From positions 25,635,223-25,699,222 of the forward strand of contig NC_135556.1 of assembly GCF_964340395.1 (NCBI RefSeq): 64,000 nucleotides of DNA, written 5' to 3'. A program made the translations under genes and the position numbers. Of the stretch, positions 1 to 11,214 are shown piece after piece (the stretch's first letter is position 1; each line of letters opens with the position of its first letter). This DNA comes from Glandiceps talaboti. Its lineage: Eukaryota; Hemichordata; Enteropneusta; Spengelidae. The notes beneath the pieces were generated by a model. It ran no database searches. It was given only the letters and a program-made list of their open reading frames with translations, and was not told the DNA's origin.

Positions 1-694
1 ACTGGAGAATTGCACGTAGCGATATCTACAGTATACGCACTATTTTGTCACTGCACTTGTTTTATCATTAGCAATGCAGGCAAGAGATACTAGTATTTTC
101 CATCGTTTTGTAATTAATTTAATTAATCCAATTCATTTGTTTACTTTCCCTCTTTGTAACATGTTCTGTTTGTCCACAGTCTGATGTCTGAAGTTGCATC
201 AATTTCCGAACCCAGGGGAATTGTTAAAGCGTACAAATTACACCCCCCCCCCAAAAAAAAAAAAAAAAACAGAACAAAAAAGAACAAAAACAGAACAAAG
301 AACAAAAAAACCCCATGAAACTACCAAGGACTAAACTCGTGTAATAAACAATATATTTATATAAATGAAACAAATGCATTTCAAATTAGATGTAAGTTTT
401 CACAGGGGAAATATGAGCTGAGCTTTACTGTTGTTGCCGCTGTGGATTTGTAATTGATAAATTGACAAAACGATTTATTTGATTAAGCCTACAGTCAAGT
501 CTTCATTACATACGTTTAACTTTCATATTTGTTCTTGGTGAGTATTGAATCTATGTACATATTTGATCTATAGGGGATATTGCAGGAGAAGAGTATTGTT
601 CAATCACCACCAATCTACCTTTATTCCTGTTACCAAAACAACGACACCTCGTACGTGATTTGATTCCTACATCTGACAGCAACAAGCATTAATA

Positions 695-781
695 CTACCA
701 CCACCACCACCACCACCACCACCACCACCACCACCACCACCACCACCCTCATCCTCCTCCTCCTCCTCCTCCTCCTCCTCC

Positions 782-838
<57 letters not shown>

Positions 839-852
839 CCATCACCATCGTC
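695..852. repeat. Compound trinucleotide microsatellite (CCA)n-(TCC)n-(TCA)n
   Basis: Three adjoining pure trinucleotide blocks, each related to the next by one base change. The poly-Met, poly-Asp and poly-Val reading frames across it are repeat artefacts. Confidence 0.95.
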
Positions 853-1376
853 ATCACATGTACAACTAATGCCCAAACACATCTTTGAGCTGTTTCTCAG
901 AATTACAACAATAACAGACAAATACGGTCTAAACTGACGACGTGCACTTTGGAATATAATGTTTTACTGTAATATCAACATTCTAAATTCTCAAAAACTT
1001 TTCAAATCGTCCATAATGAATTAATATATAGGGAACAGAATCTAATATAATGCTACCTATTAAAATATGATAAAAGTACTTCTCAAAGTTAAATTCACCA
1101 AAATCTTGAATTGTAAGCTAACACGGTTCTAAATTTCAATATGGTCTACTCGGTACATGGTACCGTGTAGAATGGTACGATACCATGATGCTTACAGTGT
1201 AGTCTAGACGTGGCATATAAAATGAGTATTACAAGTGTAGGTAAAGATTGTAAACTTTAGAAAGACACTATGCAATATCATTTATAAACTCATTTATATG
1301 TTATTTTGTTGTTTTTTCATCATTGTCGCTGTCTAAATTTCTGTTGTTGTAACTGTTACAGAAACTGTTATTTGTA

Positions 1377-1418
<42 letters not shown>

Positions 1419-1419
1419 G
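1377..1419. repeat. (TTG)n microsatellite
   Basis: About 14 uninterrupted TTG units. Confidence 0.95.
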
Positions 1420-1630
1420 AACGAAAAACAAAGGTTGCTTTGTACCAAACTATTAACTATCATCAACTCTACCCATAACTCTCCGCACTACATTAAACTC
1501 AGCAATTCAAACAACCAAACCATTTGAAGTCACAGTTACTAGTAGCAACCAGTCACTTTAAATATAATTGTATGACATTTTCGTTGCATTCATTCTTTTA
1601 ACAAATTCCACCACCCTTCTTTAGTTTAAC

Positions 1631-1635
<5 letters not shown>

Positions 1636-1678
<43 letters not shown>

Positions 1679-1726
1679 TGTCTGTCTATCTGTCTATCTG
1701 TCTGTCTGTCTGTTTGTTTGTTTCTT
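1636..1726. repeat. (TG)n followed by (TCTG)n / (TTTG)n
   Basis: Dinucleotide array passing into tetranucleotide units that differ by single substitutions. Confidence 0.95.
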
Positions 1727-1835
1727 TATTTCTTTTGTTACATGTAAAGGAAATGTACGGTTATCAAATAATTATCAATGCAATGTATAAAGTCTTGTTC
1801 TCATAGGACGAAATTGGTGATTATATTTCTACAAC

Positions 1836-2773
1836 CTAGACCTCTTGGCTATCAATATTAAATCTATCAATATTGTCCACACTTGTGAAGTACGAATCTC
1901 CTGATACAGAGGAGCCTTCGTCATATTCTACAATGACGTATGGTACGGGTACAAACGGTGGGTGGTCTCTCTTTCTATATTGGGGATAGTTGAAATGTCT
2001 GTATTCGGGATACTCTCGGTGCTTTTCCAAAACTTCTAGTCCTGTCTTTTTCCCATAATCCTCTTCTTTGACTGCCTTCTTACTGCCATCCATATCTTCT
2101 ATAATGACGTACTTCTCTTCTGTTGTCATGGCAGCCTTTTCTCGACTGTATGCCTTTACTTTTCGCCTCTTCTTGTTCTTTCGTTTTCTATCCGGTGTGT
2201 CGTGAATATGGGCGTAGTTGGCCGTCAGGACGGGTAGGGTGTGAAACTGGTAGAGAAAATAGTAACTGGAATATCAATTTCATTTTGATTTAACGAAAGT
2301 TTAATGGCATCAAATTTAGAATAAACACTTGAAATAGTCTATCTTTTCATCTATTATCATTTCAAAGTTTATATATCGGAACATTGGCTGAATACATCAT
2401 AGTATTGAACGAAGTTGACAGCAATGCGGTGTGTTAAATTCAATCGAAGATTGTGAATTACTTACCAGGCCAACCACAATGATCATGGAAGCACCACATG
2501 CAATGGCAAAACCCATCCACAAGCCGGTGCCCTTGAATCGAATGTAAGAAACACAAAAAGTTATTTTTAGTGCGCTTGAAACAAAAATTATATTAAGGTT
2601 CAAAATATACAAGATACACACCACAATAGAACAATCTTTGAAACTTAATGAAACATTATTCGAGATTTTCATAGAACAATTCCATCGAAGTCACAGATAT
2701 TACATACAGGTAGTTACATTTCGAAAAGTTTCCCTTTTTGTGTAGTTAATTGCAATGTATCGAAGATTTCGTC

Positions 2774-2827
<54 letters not shown>

Positions 2828-2831
2828 GCGT

Positions 2832-2903
<72 letters not shown>

Positions 2904-5900
2904 TCACAGATAAGTAACGTGTTACTTGTCTGCGGTGTGGTGAAATAATACCCGTACGAGGCCATCTTCTACGTGCTTCTTACACACGAAACTCAAGTGG
3001 AACTATTGAGTCACTTTCACCATAATTGTTATGATAGGTGTTTGGGAATAACTGCTATCTAAATTTCGAAATTTATCGTTGTAGGGGAAAGTGAAAACTG
3101 TTAATGCCACTCCCCCAACCCATTTCCACAAAGATATGTTACAAATAAATGCTGTCCTATCCACTATTATACTTCACGTCAATTTCCTTTCATAATCTTT
3201 TAACTATTAAAGTATACTGTCAACTACGCTATCCACATCGAAGCTCCCAGCCGCTAGCCCTCCCTTCCCCACCACGGTCAATACCCATTTCTGAAACAAC
3301 ATGAAAAGGAGGAGTCTCTAGCACCCATCACCCCAACCCCATCCACCCCACCCAATACCCTCCTACCCAGACTAAAACAAATTTGCCTTCCATTTTGTTC
3401 AACACAACACAACACAACACAACACAACACAACACAACACAACACAACACAACACAACACAACACAATATACATCTTTATTGTCCCAGGCTAATTCTAAT
3501 AAAAATGAAAATATAAAAACTTACATGTTTACATAGCTTGTAGAGTTCGTCTGCACAGATGACTTCGCCCTCGTATGTCTCACTGTCCGCTCTGGAAATG
3601 AGACCTAATAACACAACAAATGTAATCAAGTCTTCAAACACAGTGTAAAGTATATATCATTCACAATCCAATAATTTGCAAAGAGTTATGTTTCGGCAGT
3701 TAACTCGTCTTCCTTTTCAGAGTATTTGGTCACGTTTGAAACCATACATTGTTAATAAATGCTGTTCTTGTTTATGGAATATAACATCACATTAACAGTC
3801 CATCAACTTTAGACAGTATTGAAGTATCATCGAATAGTGCAATTATAAACAACCAATACTTACTCTGTCTAACTTGCCTCTCATATTCTCTGACATCAGT
3901 CAGAAGTCCAGTTGCAGCACTAGTAGCTTGCCCAATACTACGTATGGCTATCAATTCTGATAATGTGTTGGTCGCAAGAACCGTTCCAGCACCAAGAAGC
4001 TCGTCTGGAGACAATTAAAGGTATCGAATGAGTTTCGCACAACTGCGATTACGTCATGACTTAAAATGAATATGATTAGTAATATACTAATTTATAGTAA
4101 TACCATCATATATTTGTACATGTATAGTAGTATATAATGCTAAACTGAAATAAGCTGTATGCTATTATGATGCAATACGACACAATTCAATATGATGATT
4201 CGATACGATATGATACGATATGAAACAAAACAAAACAAAACAAAACAAAACAAAACAAAGATAAGCACAATACAATACAATGCAATGCAATGCAATGCAA
4301 TGCAATGCAATGCAATGCAATGCAATGCAATGCAATACAATACAATACAATACAATACAATACAATACAATACAATACAATACAATACAATACAATACAA
4401 TATAATATAATATAATATAATAATATAATATAATATAATATAATATAATATAATATAATATAATATAATATAATATAATATAATATAATATAATATAATA
4501 TAATATAATACAATACAATACAATAAGGACTTCAGTTTTTACACATGGTCCTATTATCATATTGACATTATAGAATATAACATTATTATGGTACGCTTTA
4601 GATACATTACAATCATTTATCATTTGGTAAAGAGAAAGTATGCCTACTTAGTTTAGTCATATCAAGACAACGTTGTTTTATTTCCTTGACGATATCCAGT
4701 GCACAGGCTTGGTCCACTATCAACGTTAGTATGGTGGGGATCATTAGTAAACCAAAAAACAACATCCAGAAAAATACCAAGAAATAACTGGAAACAACCA
4801 TCTATGTGAAAGAAAATAACATGGTAGTGTGTTAAATAACCAGAAAAACACCAAGAAATAACTGGAAACAACCATCTTTGTATATCCTATCCTATATTAT
4901 ATTACTGTAAAGTATAATTTTCATGAACATGTCAAAGTTGAATGTACTGTATTTTAGTATACTTGCAAAAAAATACTTTATTATTGTACATAATTATGTT
5001 GCACAATTTTTAAAAAAAATATGATGATAATTGAACGTACTGTATTCCAAGGTATTCGCAAAAACACTGATATGTTTTGTTACTGTATGCGTACTGTTGT
5101 ACAAATGGCAGTTTTCCTAAAGTATGAATGAATGAATGAATGAATGAATGAATGAATGAATGAATGAATGAATGCTTTGTGTGTTCTCTGTACTCACAAA
5201 GGCAACTATAATTCTCCCGTACAATCTGCATCCATATCGACCACAACATTGTCGACGTGTCGGACCAGTGGCTGCGATACCAATGATCAGCACAAATAGA
5301 GCAAAGTTACCTATCCCTCCTGCAATAGCCATAACTCCCAACTGAGCGAATGGTGCCCTGTTAAATAAACGAAAGTGAAATAACTTTTCACCTTTATCGC
5401 TGTAACCATAGATACCATGTCATGGTTCAACCATCATATTTCACAACCATTATGTCGTGAATAAACAAACTTACTGCTTGACATATATTTCAGTTTTAAA
5501 AACCTTTGTACGCATGGTATTTATCAATGATTATTATTTTTTCAGTTCATTCACAATTTAATTTCTTACTCGTTAAGAGTGTTAACTTAAAGGTTGGCTT
5601 TAAAAAGGAGTTTCAAAGGGTTCACTCCCGAAATGTCAGCTTTTCTCAAATCTTTATTGTGACCGTAATTCACAGCGTTTGATAGTTTAACAAAATCTCA
5701 TCGACTAATAACTTAAATTAGCCCAGAGATTTGTCTTGGTCTTATGTTTGATAACTTCTTGATATAATATGATCAGGACAATTCCCAATGGGTTAGATTA
5801 CAACAAGGTATAGATCTTAACGACACGAAACTTTGTTGAATCTTTGGAAAGTTTACATGATTTCCGCCAATATGTACATAGATTAACTTACACTGATGCT

Positions 5901-6361
5901 AAAGCTGGTTCCGCACCTGGTTCTGTCTCTAGGAATGCATTGATCAAATCCATAGCACCAGTCACAGCTTCCAACAGAAAATATCCAAAGGAACCTGCTC
6001 CAAGTGCCAAGAAGAAGAATGCTACCAAGGAATCGTAAGGTACTCTGGATAGACAAACACAGCATCTATTGTAGCAACAAGCATGGCAGAAACATCGACA
6101 GCATCGGCACAGTATATTATGACACAGCCATCGACTGACACGGTATCTATTTTGCTGCAGCGAACGGCATCCACTTACTAATGATGACCATACAACATTA
6201 TCGCAGAATATACGTTTGTTTCTACGGTGAATGCGTCCCCAGTGGTCACTCACTACACTTTTAGCTGTGCCAAACCAACCGAAGCATGCACTGTCTTCCC
6301 GGACACGTTCATTGTAGGCACCTTTCACTTTCTGTTTGACTGTAATGATGAAAAAGTCCAT
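1836..6361 (-). CDS. M6/proteolipid-protein family tetraspan membrane protein, copy A
   Basis: Multi-exon gene read right to left. Coding exons: 5892..6361 (5' limit uncertain), 5198..5357, 4648..4801, 3864..4004, 3525..3604, 2466..2531, 1836..2246 (stop TAG at 1836-1838). Each internal junction has GT-AG signals and consistent phase. If the ATG at 6361 is used the protein is 493 aa. Family evidence: a Cys-rich patch just before VPYDSLVAFFF matches the palmitoylated N-terminus and first TM of PLP/DM20/M6. The second TM lies in GVMAIAGGIGNFALFVLIIG, the third in SSYFLVFFWMLFFGLLMIP and the fourth in FAIACGASMIIVVGL, followed by the family-typical LTANYAHIHD. The large extracellular loop keeps four Cys (DQACALD, KQRCLD, VICADE, YKLCKH) that form two disulphides in PLP/M6. 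Odd features are a Cys/Arg-rich N-terminal extension of about 100 aa, an extra 141-bp exon in the loop, and a basic C-terminal tail of about 115 aa with a KRKNKKRRK run. M6 proteins act in membrane and neurite/epithelial organisation. The true start is unresolved: the acceptor could lie anywhere in 6100-6350, and no first exon is certain. Confidence 0.82.
2779..2902. repeat. (TG)n microsatellite in M6-A intron
   Basis: About 60 TG units with a short block of TGCG variants near 2821-2846. Confidence 0.95.
3401..3467. repeat. (AACAC)n pentanucleotide array
   Basis: About 13 perfect 5-bp units inside an intron of M6-A. Confidence 0.95.
4224..4526. repeat. Segmented pentanucleotide microsatellite
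   Basis: Ordered blocks of AAACA, AATGC, AATAC, AATAT and again AATAC units. Neighbouring blocks differ at one position. It lies in an M6-A intron. All long ORFs over it are artefacts. Confidence 0.95.
4838..4876 (-). repeat. Partial duplication of the start of an M6-A exon
   Basis: This stretch repeats 4765-4803 almost base for base. That covers the first 12 or so codons of the exon at 4648..4801 and part of its acceptor. It lies 73 bp upstream in the intron and lacks the rest of the exon, so it is unlikely to be coding. Confidence 0.75.
5124..5174. repeat. (AATG)n tetranucleotide array
   Basis: About 12 units, ending 24 bp short of the splice donor of the M6-A exon at 5198..5357. Confidence 0.95.
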
Positions 6362-6574
6362 CTGATTTATAAACCGATTTAAAAATTATCAAAAAATGTT
6401 CATCACCTTGATCAAATGACTTACATACGGTGGCTTGTTAGTGCTATTGGGTGACTGTGAATTTCCAACATTTCCACATGTGAATTCTCATTGATTTTCA
6501 AAGTCTAAAACTGAAAATGTGCAAACTACAAAATGAAACAAAGCGAAAATATCGGAAATTCAAGATCAACTTCA

Positions 6575-6604
6575 AAATAATTTCCACCATGGTGGAAATT
6601 ATTT
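6575..6604. repeat. Perfect 30-bp palindrome
   Basis: The two 15-base arms are exact reverse complements around a central CCATGG, with no spacer. Confidence 0.9.
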
Positions 6605-8163
6605 CCAGTGTTATAACACACAAGTCTGGTTTTAGCATTGAGTTTTCGATCTGTCGATTTAAGTCTAACAATATTTGGTTTCTTAAAGTAAATAGGGTGC
6701 CCGGAATTATATCTGGACGAAGCATTAACCGTTATAAACAATATATACTAGTCAAAGCATCACGGAAATGACCATACATTACCCCTTGCCTTCTTTTTAT
6801 GTGTAACTGTGGTATCTATAATCTAATATGAAACTAACCATTTGAAAAAATATATCACATAATTAACCATGGTCACAAATCATGAATATGAGCGTGTATT
6901 AATTATAACTAATACATATTGCTGGTATCAATTACTTTATTTTCATAATAATTAAACACATAAATATTTTACTTTTTAACTTTTATCATAATATATTGTT
7001 TCTATTTCAGAGATGCTTCTGGACAGCTTTACAATGTATATGCACTGTCCTTTACTTGTAATATAGCATTTGATCACTCAGTTTGAACTAATTGCTGCTC
7101 TATAAATTTCTGCTGGTTCCTACCTCGCTGGATATTTAAAATTATAATTTAATATATGTACGTATTTTAATCATAGACAGTGGAGGAATGGAGTGTACAT
7201 AGTCCCGATGCATATCTTTGCCAGGGTGCAGTTTACTTCTATTCCTAATGCAGTCTGTTTGCAGTTCATCAGTATAATAACCAAGATATCAATAACACAG
7301 TCCGACAATATACCCATAATGCATTGTAACACCATCACCAGCAAATATATATGCTCCACCCTTCCGAAATAATTTAACTGTTGATAGTGAAAGCGAACGA
7401 ATTTGATATCTGCATTGCAATACAACTATTGCAGTCTAACTACGTTAATGAACATGAAATTATAACAATAAACATATTGACTCAGAGGTCTGTGTGAAAA
7501 AAACAGAGTGCTAAAGTTGAACTATAATGCATGGACTCAATGGTATAACCATCACAACCTGTACATATTAAAGTTGACATATGTTGAATGATGTATTGGT
7601 AGGTGTGGAGTTAGATACTGAAATCGGTCGTCATTTTTATGCGAAGTCTTTGGTAAAAAAATATACGCAATACTGGTTTACAGAAATGATTAAAATACGA
7701 CTTACTCATATCGTAGCAGTGCAGTGTCCCCAACGATATAATTCGTTGTCTGGACGTTGTAACAGGTTACAACCGGCAAACCAATGGCTACATACGTCCG
7801 ACAGCTTGTAGGAACCGTACTCCACAAAAATAGATATGTTTGTAAGTATGCAAATCATATAATAGGATATTTATTTTTAGATTCGCATAACCCATAGATA
7901 TAGGGGTTATATCTAAAAGCTTAATGCAACTAATTTTAAGGGATTGGCTATGCTCAATTTCACACAGGAAGCTGTATAAACACCCATTTTCTTCACCTCT
8001 ACATTTATCAACTAATTATTGTAAACGTAGAGAGAGAACCATTTATTCTGGAATTAAGCGTGTGTGTATGTAATTAAGTGACGTGTTTGCCATTATTATG
8101 CGTGTATAAACTACTATTGAAGTTACATATATCCATCTCTCTGTCTATCCATTATCATTATAT

Positions 8164-8166
<3 letters not shown>

Positions 8167-8255
<89 letters not shown>

Positions 8256-8308
8256 CGGGGGAGAGAGAGATAGGGGAGGGGGGAGGGGGAGAGGGGAGGG
8301 GGGAAGGG
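8167..8308. repeat. (GA)n microsatellite with G-rich tail
   Basis: About 50 GA units, then purine-only GGGGA-type sequence. One strand is all purine throughout. Confidence 0.95.
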
Positions 8309-8736
8309 AGGAAGGCTAAGGCTAAAGGATAAAAAACACCCTTCCTGAACTTCAAATTGAAAAAAAAAATTAAATTGAAATAATAGACGGCCACTCAGGA
8401 TACTGCACTCAGATAAAATACTAAATTGTGTGTGAAATATAAGTACATATGTCGAGACTCTATGGACTCGTGTATATGACAATGATTTCGTTGCTTTTCA
8501 CCATAAAGGTAGCTTCTACTTTACCTTGTAGTTCAATGACATGCACGAATAATGCTGTCTCCTCTATTCGTAATTGCATGACTCATCTACACGCAAAAAC
8601 AGACAAAGATATATTATGCATTATATTGGTATATTATTACATTACATTATCATTAGTAAATTAAATGATATCATTGAATATTCCTCGTCCAACACTAGTC
8701 CGAATTGATGCATGTTTGAGATTCAAGTCATCACAA

Positions 8737-8837
8737 TGTTGGCCTGGAATCCATGCGGATGGGGATTTTAGATTTTTGTTTTGGAAAATGGGAAAATCGA
8801 AATTTAAAATCCCATCCGCATTGATTCCAGGCTAACA
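8737..8837. mobile_element. 101-bp foldback (MITE-like) element
   Basis: Left arm TGTTGGCCTGGAATCCATGC and right arm GATTCCAGGCTAACA are inverted copies. Similarity runs about 38 bases inward with few mismatches, around a short A/T-rich loop. There is no obvious target-site duplication, and no coding capacity. Confidence 0.6.
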
Positions 8838-9245
8838 CCATGTAGATCAGATGACAGTATGTAACACCTGTTGATTACATAATCGTTCACTCTCCACAAC
8901 TGATCTACAACGTCATCGGTCACGTGTCTTGAGTATCAACAACTCCGCAATGCCCCAGACATTTTTATTATGTTTGATTTTTATGAAAGGAGAGAAAATT
9001 ACTAAAATCAACATACAGGTTAAAATCATTTTATCTGTATTTGTCAATACCTTTGATATTTTCAGATTTCTCGGTTTATTTTTACAATTCATTTTGAATT
9101 GGAAGAAGGTTTATGATTCGTACGAGTCACGATTCACATTATGTCAATCTGTATGCAGTATTACGTCATCATTTTGTCTGATTGTTTTACAATTGAAGGT
9201 TATAAACACCTACAAGTCTTCAATATTTATTACATGATGTGGGTA

Positions 9246-9466
9246 GTTGACTCCCATGAAGCAATGCGTGTCCAGCTTGGGCAGGACCAATGATCTTGTT
9301 GACTCCCATCAAGCAATGCGTGTCCAGCTAGGACAGGACCAATGATCTTGTTGACTCCCATGAAGCAATGTGTGTCCAGCTAGGGCAGGGCCAATGATCT
9401 TGTTGACTCCCATGAAGCAATGCGTGTCCAGCTAGGGCAAGATCAATGATCTTGTTGACTCCCATT
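9246..9466. repeat. 52-bp minisatellite, about 4.2 copies
   Basis: Units start at 9246, 9298, 9350, 9402 and 9454 (partial), each beginning GTTGACTCCCAT with a few substitutions. Confidence 0.92.
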
Positions 9467-9963
9467 GTGTAAAATCATTAAATGACTCCCAACCCAAGAA
9501 CCCAAAGTTTATGATGAAAGCCTTCATTTCCTGGCGTATCGTTTCCCTGCATTACGTGATGTATATTATTTCTCGTGGTGTGAGCATTTACATGTAAGAG
9601 TTTATAAGTAAATATATATATAAGTTTATAATGAGAAAATGAAAGAACACAATCAAGGATATGATCGCCAGTATTCATTGCTGGACCTTTACACGACACT
9701 TTTTCAGCCCAAATTGTTTGGAAATATATGACGAATTGCAGATAATTTTCATAGTTTACTGTTAGCTCAATCAATGTGGATTTCATTCAAGGGGATTTAA
9801 AAGATAAACCGTGTCCAGAAACACATAGACCCAGTCCTATGATTTTACAACCCATTTCAAATTAATTCAGGTCTTTATACCTCCATACACAGACAATACA
9901 TTTATATCTTTTCTTCACAATTGCTGCACTTGCCACCCTGGAAATATGGCATGTGTTCAGTGT

Positions 9964-9965
<2 letters not shown>

Positions 9966-10014
<49 letters not shown>

Positions 10015-10051
10015 AATCCACATGTGCAAACATGTATGCAGATGGATGGAC

Positions 10052-10088
<37 letters not shown>
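9966..10088. repeat. (AC)n and (ACAG)n microsatellites
   Basis: AC array at 9966-10014 and ACAG array at about 10057-10088, with 40 bp of unique sequence between. Confidence 0.95.
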
Positions 10089-11070
10089 TTGATGCATCAG
10101 CCCTTTCTCTACTGTTGCTATACATGTACATATGTTCAGTTGTATTATAGCACAAAGTTGTCAGCAAGACTCCTTTCACACACAATGACAATCTGCATTG
10201 TTTGGGTTGGTTTACATGGGTGAGTATTTGGCATTCTTCCAATAACGACATGTTTTAGCTCTTCTGGTTTAAGTACTGTAATTAGTTTCCCATTCTCAGT
10301 CAATCAACTCAGTGTAGAATATCATATATCAGTAAACTATAAAATAATACATTTCACAGTCTAATTATTGGGAAATTACTTCAAAATAAGCTGCCACAAA
10401 CAAAATGACACAAAAATACACTATTTGTTTTTAGAAATGTGACAAATGTTTAATGTCAAAGGAAAGGTAAATTCTTCCTCACCATTCCGCAGGTACTACG
10501 GATCATGTGAGATAGCGTTTATGTACCCACAAGTCAATGCGTTAGTATTACCACAAGTCTAAACACTACAACTGTTTAGGCTCTGTTACAAAATCTGTAA
10601 GTTAATTTTTTAAATTTTCACTAATACTTCCCTTTTACAAGACTTTCTGTAATGTACAATGTATATTAGTAATCTGACAAACCCATGACATACAGGAAAT
10701 TCAAGTGTGGTGTATTCTGGGTATTTGAATGAGTGCTTGTGATGTTTTCTGTAGCTCAGCTGTAACTACTCTCTTGAGAGTACAGTGCAAATTTCAAAAC
10801 ACTACAAGCACAAGTGCATATACCCCTGAGTATCCTCACTGACACTCACAAGTCATGGGGTTCAGTTACTACATTTATCAGAAACAGAAAATATCTGTAA
10901 AAACTGTACTGTGCAACTGCTTGATTTCATGAACAAGGAGCAATCATGCGTTAATTTGCATGTCATTTGCATATGTGTATATAATAATGTTCTTAGTATT
11001 ATACTGCCCTGTGTAATAATGTCTGTAACTTTACATAATGATATAATGTCTGTAAACTTAAATGACGTAC

Positions 11071-11214
11071 TACAATGTAGTGTTACTACACCCTGTGATC
11101 ACATCTTGGTCACCATGTTACAATGTAGTGTTACCACACCCTGTGATCACATCTTGGTCACCATGTTACAATGTAGTGTTACCACACCCTGTGATCACAT
11201 CTTGGTCACCACAT
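11071..11214. repeat. 48-bp tandem repeat, three copies, overlapping the POP1 stop codon
   Basis: Units begin at 11071, 11119 and 11167 (TACAATGTAGTG...). The right-hand unit contains the last codons and TGA stop (11195-11197) of POP1. The other two fall in the presumed 3' UTR. Confidence 0.9.

Larger units (their letters stand above)
1..1835. other. Intergenic flank with microsatellites
   Basis: No coding exon is recognisable here. It holds an A-rich stretch (about 241-315), a compound trinucleotide array (695-852), a TTG array (1377-1419) and a TG/TCTG array (1636-1726). The minus-strand gene that ends at 1836 would place its 3' UTR in this stretch, but I see no decisive poly(A) signal. 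Confidence 0.6.
6362..11194. other. Intergenic region between M6-A and the POP1 3' end
   Basis: I see no convincing gene. It contains a 30-bp palindrome (6575-6604), a GA array (8167-8308), a foldback element (8737-8837), a 52-bp minisatellite (9246-9466), AC/ACAG arrays (9966-10088) and two units of the 48-bp repeat next to the POP1 stop. It may also contain the unrecognised first exon of M6-A. One minus-strand stretch ending at 6434 has an ATG and a GTAAGT donor, but its phase does not fit the next exon cleanly. Confidence 0.5.

Noticed and set aside
5844-6038. Plus-strand 64-codon frame opposite M6-A
   Set aside because: Shadow of the M6-A exon at 5892..6361.
6420-6480. Candidate M6-A first exon ending CCACCGTAT|GTAAGT
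   Set aside because: Its only open ATG frame ends in phase 2, which does not match the acceptor at about 6349 that would keep the long N-terminal frame. Kept only as a possibility.
8449-8664. Small plus-strand frame with a hydrophobic start, possible secreted peptide
   Set aside because: No conserved family, no good start context and no cysteine pattern I recognise; expected by chance at this length.
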